From NCBI RefSeq assembly GCF_027497255.1, contig NZ_CP114903.1:4340001-4404000 (forward strand): a stretch of 64,000 nucleotides of DNA, in the 5' to 3' direction. This stretch comes from Micromonospora sp. WMMD882 (GTDB lineage: Bacteria > Actinomycetota > Actinomycetes > Mycobacteriales > Micromonosporaceae). Of this stretch, positions 58,421-64,000 are shown piece by piece; within the stretch, counting starts at the first letter, position 1, and each line of letters opens with the position of its first letter. The notes beneath the pieces were generated by a model. That model ran no database searches. It was not told where the DNA came from and saw nothing but the letters and a program-made list of their open reading frames with translations. Both the position numbers and the translations under genes were made by a program.

Positions 58421-58556
58421 GGGGCAGGGATGGAGCGGCCGGGGCAGGGAGGCGGCGGCCGGGGCAGGGAGGCGGCGGCCGGGGCAGGGAGGCGGCGGCC
58501 GGGGCAGGGAGGCGGCGGCCGGGGCAGGGAGGCGGCGGCCGGGGCAGGATGGAGCG
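58421..58556. repeat. 20-bp tandem repeats directly upstream of a phosphoribosyltransferase gene
   Basis: Five identical units of GGGGCAGGGAGGCGGCGGCC (58441-58540) are bordered by two variant units (58421 and 58541) that both contain ATGGAGCGG. The last unit supplies the CAGGAT hexamer (58545-58550) six bases before the GTG at 58557. Confidence 0.92.
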
Positions 58557-59108
58557 GTGCCCGACGAGCTGCGCCGCCGCCTCACCGCCCGGTTCCGCTG
58601 GACCGACCCCGGGCCGGGCAGCAGCCACCTGGTCAGCGACGTCTCCGGGTGGTGGCGGGATCCGCTCCTGCTCGCCGGCCTCGGCCCGGCGCTGGTCGAG
58701 CCGTTCCGCGCCGCCGCGCCCACCGTGGTGGTCTCGCCGGCCGTCACCGGCCTGATCCTCGGCCCGCTCGCCGCCACCGCGCTCGGCGTCGGCTTCGTGC
58801 CCGCGCACAAACCCGCCGACGGTCGGCAGCCGCCCGGGCCGACCACCTGGGCGCAGAGCCCGCCCGACTTCCGGGGCCGCCGGGTCACCCTCGGCGTCCG
58901 GGACCGGCACCTCGGCCCGGACGACCGGGTCCTGGTGGTGGACGACTGGGCGGCCACCGGCGCGCAGGCGCGCGCGATCCACGACCTCTGCGCGGCGCGC
59001 GGGGCGACGCCGCTCGGCACGGCCGTCGTGGTCGCCGACTGCCCGCCCGAGGTACGCGCCGAGCTGCGCATCCACGCCCTGCTCGACGCCACCCGGCTCG
59101 ACCGGTGA
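58557..59108 (+). CDS. Phosphoribosyltransferase family protein
   Basis: The 183-residue product is a type I PRTase: a VVVSPAVTGLILGPLAA helix, the flexible loop, and the PRPP motif VLVVDDWAATGAQARAI (about residues 124-140). The two acidic residues before AATGA match the PRPP-binding signature. It resembles adenine-type PRTases, but the substrate cannot be assigned. The GTG follows GGAGCG at the end of a 20-bp repeat array; a CAGGAT hexamer lies six bases upstream. Longer frames through the repeats are not real coding sequence. Confidence 0.82.
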   Translation: MPDELRRRLTARFRWTDPGPGSSHLVSDVSGWWRDPLLLAGLGPALVEPFRAAAPTVVVSPAVTGLILGPLAATALGVGFVPAHKPADGRQPPGPTTWAQSPPDFRGRRVTLGVRDRHLGPDDRVLVVDDWAATGAQARAIHDLCAARGATPLGTAVVVADCPPEVRAELRIHALLDATRLDR

Positions 59109-59217
59109 CGGCCGCCGCCCGGCCCGACCCGGGGCAGCGCGCCACCGCCCGGCCCGATCCGTGACAGGCTCGGAGGCGGAGACGGCGGGGCGTCGCGCCG
59201 GACGACGAGCCGGCGCG

Positions 59218-59223
59218 TAGCCT
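59218..59223 (+). promoter_or_regulatory. Candidate -10 hexamer for the ASCH gene
   Basis: TAGCCT followed by seven bases and the ATG at 59231. No ribosome-binding site. Confidence 0.45.
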
Positions 59224-59230
59224 CGGCGGC

Positions 59231-59647
59231 ATGTGGCCCCGGATCGGTGACCTACGCACGCTCGCCCTCGGCACCCCCGGCGAGATGCGCGCCAACCTGA
59301 ACACCCTGGTGTTGAACGGCGTGAAGAAGGCGACCGCCGGCCTGCTCAGCGAGTACGCCGCGGAGGGCGAGGAGCTGGAGCACGTCGGTGAGCGGCTGGC
59401 GCTGGTCGACGACCACGACGCGCTGCTCGGCCTGGTCGAGGTCACCGACGTCGAGGTGGTCCGTTTCGCGGACGTGAGCTGGGAGTTCGCCCGTTCCGAA
59501 GGCGAAGGGGACCACGACCTCGACGAGTGGCGGTCCGGTCACCTGCGGTTCTGGGCGAGCGAGGGTAGCGCCGTCGACGACGACACCGAGATCGTGTGCA
59601 TCCGCTTCCGGCTGGTCCCGTCGGGCGACAGCACCCCGGGGACCTGA
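59231..59647 (+). CDS. ASCH domain-containing protein
   Basis: The 138-residue product has an ASCH/PUA-like fold: TLALGTPGEMRANLNTLVLNG and KKATAGLLSEYAAEGEELEHVGE, then LLGLVEVTDVEVVRFADVSWEFARSEGEG broken by charged residues, and HLRFWASEG. ASCH domains bind RNA or nucleotides; the exact role here is unknown. The transcript is probably leaderless. Tandem 28-bp repeats follow the stop. Confidence 0.82.
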   Translation: MWPRIGDLRTLALGTPGEMRANLNTLVLNGVKKATAGLLSEYAAEGEELEHVGERLALVDDHDALLGLVEVTDVEVVRFADVSWEFARSEGEGDHDLDEWRSGHLRFWASEGSAVDDDTEIVCIRFRLVPSGDSTPGT

Positions 59648-59650
59648 CCC

Positions 59651-59740
59651 GCCGCCGGGTCGGCGGCGACGCGAGATGGCCGCCGGGTCGGCGGCGACGC
59701 GAGATGGCCGCCGGGTCGGCGGCGACGGGAGGCAGCCGCC
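59651..59740. repeat. 28-bp tandem repeat, each unit a hairpin
   Basis: Three and a half units start with GCCGCCGGGTCGGCGGCGAC. Each contains GCCGCC-GGGTC-GGCGGC, which can fold. The array fills the gap between the convergent ASCH and LLM genes and may act as serial terminators. Confidence 0.9.
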
Positions 59741-59743
59741 GGG

Positions 59744-60622
59744 TCAGAGGCGGCGCAGCTCGGCGAGGCGTTCGGCGACCTCGGCCAGGACGTGCTCGTC
59801 GCCGGCGTACCAACTGCTGAGCCGGGGCCAGTGCGTCACCACGTCGGTGAAGCCGAGGGCGGCGGCCCGCCCGACCGCCTCGGTGAAGAAGTCCGCGCTG
59901 CTCAGCGAGAAGACCGGCGCGGCGTCCAGGGAGAGGTAACGGTCCAGGGTCGCCGGGTCGCGCCCGGCGGCGTCGAGTGTCGCGTCCAGCCGAGCGGACG
60001 CCTGCGCCACTGACCCCCACCAGCTTTCCAGGTCGTCGCCGCCGGCGCCGGTGGTCACCCAGCCCTGCCCGAACCGGGCGACCAGCCGCATCGAGCGCGG
60101 CCCGTTGGCGGCGACCACGAACGGCACCCGGGGGATCTGGACGCAGCCGGGGTTGTTCCGCGCGTCGACCGCGGAGAACCAGTCCCCGCGCCAGGTCACC
60201 CCGTCCTGCCGGAGCAGCAGGTCGAGCAGTTCGGTGAACTCGCCGAACCGGTCCACCCGGCGACGCGGCGGCAGGGTCTCCCGGCCCAGCACGGTGGCGT
60301 CGAAACCGATCCCGCCGGCCCCGATGCCCAGCAGCAGCCGACCGTTGGAGATGTCGTCGAGGGTGGTCACCTGCCGGGCGAACGCGGCCGGGTGCCGGAA
60401 GTTGGGCGAGGCGACGAGCGTGCCGAGCCGGATCCGGGAGGTCACCAGCGCGGCGGCGGTCAGCGTGGACATCGAGTCGAACCACGGCCCGTCGACCAGG
60501 TCCCGCCAGCCCAGGTGGTCGTACGTCCAGGCGTGGTCGAAGCCCCAGTCCTCCGCCTGCCGCCAGCGCCGCTGCGCCTCGGACCAACGCTGGTCGGGGA
60601 GGATCACGATGCCGATTCGCAC
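59744..60622 (-). CDS. LLM-class flavin-dependent oxidoreductase
   Basis: The 292-residue TIM-barrel protein belongs to the luciferase-like family that uses FMN or F420: RIGIVILPDQRW at the start, WGFDHAWTYDHLGWRDL, RIRLGTLVASPNFRHPA, GRLLLGIGAGGIGFDA, and RMRLVARFGQGWVT-like RSMRLVARFGQGWVT. The substrate is unknown; actinomycetes often use F420 here. The GTG at 60622 has no ribosome-binding site but TAGTCT lies seven bases upstream. Confidence 0.9.
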   Translation of the reverse strand: MRIGIVILPDQRWSEAQRRWRQAEDWGFDHAWTYDHLGWRDLVDGPWFDSMSTLTAAALVTSRIRLGTLVASPNFRHPAAFARQVTTLDDISNGRLLLGIGAGGIGFDATVLGRETLPPRRRVDRFGEFTELLDLLLRQDGVTWRGDWFSAVDARNNPGCVQIPRVPFVVAANGPRSMRLVARFGQGWVTTGAGGDDLESWWGSVAQASARLDATLDAAGRDPATLDRYLSLDAAPVFSLSSADFFTEAVGRAAALGFTDVVTHWPRLSSWYAGDEHVLAEVAERLAELRRL

Positions 60623-60629
60623 GATCGAC

Positions 60630-60635
60630 AGACTA
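60630..60635 (-). promoter_or_regulatory. Candidate -10 hexamer for the LLM gene
   Basis: TAGTCT on the minus strand, seven bases before the GTG at 60622. Confidence 0.45.
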
Positions 60636-60742
60636 CGACATACCCGGCACGGGGAGATCGTCGCCCCACGATCCCGTCGGACGGCGGCGGGCGCCGGGCG
60701 GTCCGCCTGGACGCTGCCGGTGACCAGGTCGGGGGGAGTCGA

Positions 60743-60765
60743 GCCGCCCCGTCGGGCGGGGCGGC
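60743..60765 (-). terminator. Hairpin terminator after the C5-epimerase-like gene
   Basis: GCCGCCCCG and CGGGGCGGC pair perfectly around TCGGG, 14 bases past the stop. Confidence 0.75.
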
Positions 60766-60778
60766 CCGACGACCGTCG

Positions 60779-62440
60779 TCAGCGCAGGGTCAGGTCGTTG
60801 ATGCCGACCCAGCGACCGGTGTGGTCACCGCTGGCGAGCCGGACGTGCTGCACGCCGTTGAGCACCGCGCGGACGTCCACGGTCACGCTCTGACCGACCC
60901 TGAGGTCGGTGGTCACCGAGGTCATCCGACCGTCCGCGTCGATCGTGTACGCCTTGACCGGCGCGACCGCCACCGTCGCCGGCCGGGGGATCCGGTAGCC
61001 GAGCTGGGCGCAGGCGCCGATCTGGTACACCTGGCCGGGGGTCTCGCGTACCAGGTAGCCGTTGAAGGCGCCGGCGGTGATCGCGTACCAGATGCCGGTC
61101 TGGCGCATGACCTTGAGCCGCTCGCCGGACGGCGCGTTGCTCGCCTTGGTGAGGTTGAGCTGCTTCGTCGCGGTGACCGTGCCGTTCTCGTCGAACTGGT
61201 GGCCGACGTGGTCCCCGGCGGCGAACATGACCGTGCCGCTGACCCCGCGCGGCGGGTGGTCGGAGTAGTACAGGTCGGCGATGCCGGCGAAGGTGGAGTC
61301 ACCGGTGATCGCGTGCAGCACGGTGTGCTGCACGAGGTGCGTGGTGTGGTAGTTCCCGGAGTCGTTACCGTGGGTGAGGCAGTACTTGCTGCGCCACTGC
61401 CGGGTCCGGATGTCCAGGTGCACGTCCCGGGCGGTGGTGATCGCGCCGCGCAGCAGCAGCGCCGCCCGCTCGTCCCTGGTCAGCGTCCAGTAGTCCCACA
61501 GGCCGTACGCGGAGAAGATGTGCCCGTTGTAGGTGAGGTCGCCGCGGATCTGCGCGTGGTGCGCGTACTCCTCCAGCCAGAGCAGGCCCTCCTTCACGTA
61601 GACGCCCCACGGCTTGCCCGCCACCGCCGGCACCAGGAACGACGCGAAGGTGGCGTCGGCGGCCTGGGCCCAGAACGAGTCCGACCCGACCGCCTGGGCC
61701 AGCCGGACGAAGAGGCTGAGCACCTGCCCCTGGGCCATCATCGAGTACCACGGCGGCTCGTAGATGTCGGCCGAGCGGTGCAGGGCGTGCCGGAACGGGT
61801 ACGGGTAGAACCAGCCGCCCTGGTGCTCCACCCGCCGGTCGACCAGCCGCTGCGCCTGCTTGATGGCCCGCTGGAGGTACGCCGCCGAGCGGGTCAGCCG
61901 GAAGCTCTCCAACAGTTGGATGCCGTACTGGGCCTGGTTGACCGGGTGGTCGTAGAGGACGCCGCCGAGCAGGGCCATCCGGACGCCGTGCTCGTCGTGG
62001 GTGCCGCTGTCGGTGAGCGAGACCGGCTCGCTCATGTGGTACGGCTTGATGCTGGCCGGCAGCTCACGGATCTCGAACGGGTCGTACCGGAAGGTGAACG
62101 GCACCTCGGCGTCGGCGGCGGTGGTCGACGGGCCGGCGTCCTCGGGGCTGGACCTGAGCTGGCGGCCCTGCGACGGGGACAGTCTGGCCACGTCGCCTAG
62201 CTCCCGGGCGGTCGACGGCGCGCCCAGCTCGTACGCCGGGTCGACCACGTTCGGCGCGGCGGCGCCGGCGGGGACCTTCGGGGCGGCGGGGCGGGCCGGC
62301 AGCGCGGGTGTCGTCCCGGGGCTCCGGGGCGCCGCGGTCGCCGGCTCGGTGAGCAGCGGGGCGGCGCCGGCGGCCGTGGCGGCGGCCAGCACCGACCGGC
62401 GGGACCAGCGCGAACGGGAGGACGGGGACGGCGAGGTCAT
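60779..62440 (-). CDS. Tat-exported D-glucuronyl C5-epimerase-like protein
   Basis: The 553-residue product has a twin-arginine signal (RWSRRSVLAAATAAGAAP, about residues 11-28), an Ala/Pro lead, and a helical alpha/alpha-barrel-type catalytic domain: NQAQYGIQLLESFRLT, GGWFYPYPFRHALH, YEPPWYSMMAQGQVLSLFVRL, and GNDSGNYHTTHLVQHTVLH. These match the glucuronyl C5-epimerase C-terminal family that acts on uronic-acid polymers such as heparosan. A beta domain ends the protein. AAAGGA lies six bases before the ATG. The polymer substrate in an actinomycete is unknown. Confidence 0.82.
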   Translation of the reverse strand: MTSPSPSSRSRWSRRSVLAAATAAGAAPLLTEPATAAPRSPGTTPALPARPAAPKVPAGAAAPNVVDPAYELGAPSTARELGDVARLSPSQGRQLRSSPEDAGPSTTAADAEVPFTFRYDPFEIRELPASIKPYHMSEPVSLTDSGTHDEHGVRMALLGGVLYDHPVNQAQYGIQLLESFRLTRSAAYLQRAIKQAQRLVDRRVEHQGGWFYPYPFRHALHRSADIYEPPWYSMMAQGQVLSLFVRLAQAVGSDSFWAQAADATFASFLVPAVAGKPWGVYVKEGLLWLEEYAHHAQIRGDLTYNGHIFSAYGLWDYWTLTRDERAALLLRGAITTARDVHLDIRTRQWRSKYCLTHGNDSGNYHTTHLVQHTVLHAITGDSTFAGIADLYYSDHPPRGVSGTVMFAAGDHVGHQFDENGTVTATKQLNLTKASNAPSGERLKVMRQTGIWYAITAGAFNGYLVRETPGQVYQIGACAQLGYRIPRPATVAVAPVKAYTIDADGRMTSVTTDLRVGQSVTVDVRAVLNGVQHVRLASGDHTGRWVGINDLTLR

Positions 62441-62520
62441 GGTTGTCCTTTCCGGTGTCGGGGCGGACGGTCGAGTCGGGACGGACGGTGGGGGCGCGGG
62501 TCGGGGAGGCTCGCTGACGA

Positions 62521-62554
62521 ACAGGGGCCCGGTCGCCTCCGACCGGGCCCCTGT
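62521..62554 (-). terminator. 15-bp perfect hairpin terminator
   Basis: ACAGGGGCCCGGTCG and CGACCGGGCCCCTGT pair perfectly around CCTC, 16 bases past the stop of the minus-strand gene. Confidence 0.88.
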
Positions 62555-62570
62555 CACGTCGCCGTCGCCG

Positions 62571-64000
62571 TCACCGGACGGTGGAGGTGTCCTTCAGCGA
62601 CTTGGCCGCGTCGACCGCGTCCGCCACGCTGCGGGGCTGGCCGGCGGTGGCCGGCGCGCTGCCGCGCAGGGCCTTGGTCGGGGCGGTCACGCCCACGTCC
62701 TTGGCGTTCTCGACGGAGTTCGCGCCCAGCGGGCCGCTGATCCAGGTGCCGGCCTGGGTCAACTGGGTGGCGGTGACCACCGGGGCCGAGCCGAAGATCA
62801 GCACGGTGTGGATCGGGCCGCTGCCCTCGTCGAGGCTGTACTGGGCGGCCACGCCGAGGTTCGCGCCGGTGCCCGGGGTGAGCAGCAGCGGGCCGTTGAG
62901 CCGACCCATCAGGGCCCCGCCGGCGAGCGCGTCCGGCCAGTCGAGCGCGGTGGCCACGCCGGCGTGCCGCTGCCCGGCGAAGAACACCTCGGCGGTGAAC
63001 GCCGCGGTGTCGTACCGGCTCGGGCCGGCGACCCGGTACGCGCCCGGGTCGTAGCTCTGCGCGGCGTCGGCCGCCGCGTTGCCGATGCCGAAGATCTCCC
63101 GGCTGGGCGGCAGGGTGTCCAGGAAGGCGCGGGTCGCGTCCGGCATGACCGCGTCCTTGGTGAGCAGCACCACGGCGGACGGAACGCCCTCGCCGACGTA
63201 CGAGCCGGCGGCGGCGCCCGCGGCGAGCGCGTCCGGGAAGTCGGTGCCGGTGGCCATCAGCACCAGCTCCGGGTTGGGGCTGATCTCCTTGGCGATCTCC
63301 ACCGAGGTGTCGTACCGGGTCGGGCCCTGGAGCCGGCGGACGGTGTAGCCGAGCGCGGCGGAGTCGTCGGCGACCTTCTTGGCCAGCGCGCCCTCGCTGC
63401 CGAGCAGGTAGACCGTGCCGCCCTGGGGGAGGATCCGCTGCATCTCGGCCCTGGTGTAGGCGTCCAGGCCGTCCGGCGGGGTCATCAGCAACGGGCCGGC
63501 CTTGGCGCTGGCCAGGGCCGCGCCGCTGAGCGCGTCGGCGAACATGTCGGAGCGGGACAGCACCACCGAGTTGGCCTGCTCGCGGTGGTCCGCCGAGTCG
63601 CCGACCGTCTTCCAGTGCGACTGGGAGACGGCGATGGCCGTGGTGTAGCGGTTCTGGCCGTAGAGCCGGACCACCCGGTCCTTGTTGCGCGGCTGGTAGG
63701 CCGGCACGCCGATGGTGGTGGTGACCACCGTCGGGTTCGCCGCGCCGGAGCCGTCGGACGGCGCGGTGGCGACCCGGGTCCCGTCGGTGAAGGCGAGCCG
63801 GGAGCCGTCGGGCGACCACGCCGGGAAGTCGTGCGAGGTGGCGTTGCTGGTCACCGGCACCTCGTTGTCGCCGGCCAGGTCGGAGACGATGATCTGACCG
63901 CCCCGGACGAACGCGACCTTCTTGCCGTCCGGCGAGAGGGCCGGGTTCGACCCGTTCGTGTCGATCACCACGAGGTCGGCCGGGCCGCGCTGCGGGTCGT
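62571..64000 (-). CDS. Cell-wall-binding repeat 2 protein with PD40-type N-terminus (5' end off window)
   Basis: The frame is open to the window edge, so the start and any signal peptide are missing. About 476 residues are visible. The first 75 have WD40-like/PD40 blades (NPALSPDGKKVAFVRGGQI and FPAWSPDGSRLAFTDGT). Three CWB2 repeats follow, each with the R-x-x-G-x-x-RY-x-T signature: RLYGQNRYTTA, RLQGPTRYDTS and RVAGPSRYDTA. CWB2 modules anchor proteins to secondary wall polymers. It may therefore be a wall-attached propeller protein. It lies upstream of the C5-epimerase-like gene on the same strand, separated by a strong terminator. Confidence 0.85.
   Translation of the reverse strand, partial: DPQRGPADLVVIDTNGSNPALSPDGKKVAFVRGGQIIVSDLAGDNEVPVTSNATSHDFPAWSPDGSRLAFTDGTRVATAPSDGSGAANPTVVTTTIGVPAYQPRNKDRVVRLYGQNRYTTAIAVSQSHWKTVGDSADHREQANSVVLSRSDMFADALSGAALASAKAGPLLMTPPDGLDAYTRAEMQRILPQGGTVYLLGSEGALAKKVADDSAALGYTVRRLQGPTRYDTSVEIAKEISPNPELVLMATGTDFPDALAAGAAAGSYVGEGVPSAVVLLTKDAVMPDATRAFLDTLPPSREIFGIGNAAADAAQSYDPGAYRVAGPSRYDTAAFTAEVFFAGQRHAGVATALDWPDALAGGALMGRLNGPLLLTPGTGANLGVAAQYSLDEGSGPIHTVLIFGSAPVVTATQLTQAGTWISGPLGANSVENAKDVGVTAPTKALRGSAPATAGQPRSVADAVDAAKSLKDTSTVR

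Noticed and set aside
58401..58556. Coding extension of the phosphoribosyltransferase through the 20-bp repeats
   Set aside because: The unit length is not a multiple of three and several frames are open through it by composition only; the GTG at 58557 starts the fold.

Overview
The window is very G+C-rich (about three quarters G+C by eye), with GTG starts about as common as ATG, dense four-base GTGA overlaps between genes, and many hairpin terminators without a U-tract. Gene content (HspR-controlled dnaK-grpE-dnaJ, DUF3151, DUF6458, DUF2617/DUF4178/DUF4247 families, CBM2 secretory protein, LppU-type tail protein) points to an actinomycete. The protein families look most like Micromonosporaceae (Micromonospora-like); the family placement is inference from memory, not a search. 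It is ordinary chromosome: no tRNA, rRNA, phage, transposase or CRISPR array was found.

Layout. 1-14.7 kb is mostly housekeeping: a cut N,N-dimethylformamidase-like gene, purD, purA, a diacylglycerol-kinase-like protein with a Cys-rich N-terminus, a Pro-rich MinD/ParA ATPase, DUF3151, a LOG-domain protein, class II aldolase, a small membrane protein, a DedA protein with a QPYG-repeat tail, an ArsR regulator, pyrE and a short-chain dehydrogenase. 14.8-21.8 kb holds membrane proteins with PGYP tails and a six-gene coupled operon (DUF4178, DUF2617, DUF4247, DUF350, an unknown membrane protein, and a membrane-anchored spermidine-synthase-like enzyme). I regard this operon as the most interesting candidate system in the window.

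21.9-32.2 kb is the heat-shock block: clpB and dnaK-grpE-dnaJ-hspR each start downstream of an HspR inverted repeat (HAIR), with a KhtTU-type cation/proton antiporter pair and two small genes between them. A very strong hairpin separates grpE from dnaJ. 32.3-38.1 kb has a coupled pair of membrane GTPases, an unknown 403-residue protein and a Pro-rich membrane protein. 38.6-42.4 kb encodes E1-alpha, E1-beta and E2 of a 2-oxoacid dehydrogenase. A 46-residue basic peptide gene between two terminators and a 928-residue disordered LppU-type protein follow.

46.5-64 kb mixes secreted proteins (CBM2-Ig, RlpA-like, a Tat-exported glucuronyl C5-epimerase-like enzyme, a cell-wall-binding repeat protein running off the edge), an NHL-thioredoxin protein, the 5-oxoprolinase genes pxpB-pxpC-pxpA, hemolysin III, a SixA-like phosphatase between two DUF6458 paralogues, a FadE5-like acyl-CoA dehydrogenase, a SpoIIE-type phosphatase, a phosphoribosyltransferase, an ASCH protein and a flavin-dependent LLM oxidoreductase.

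Non-coding structure is rich. Two related dyad elements (10752-10822 and 46269-46395) occupy gene-free stretches. A second repeat family lies downstream of purA and clpB. About ten genes have a TANNNT or CAGGAT hexamer 6-8 bases before the start codon and little or no ribosome-binding site, which suggests leaderless transcripts. Minisatellites occur inside genes (18 and 21 bp units) and between genes (20 and 28 bp units). TTAC-N6-GTAR operator-like sites precede two unrelated genes.
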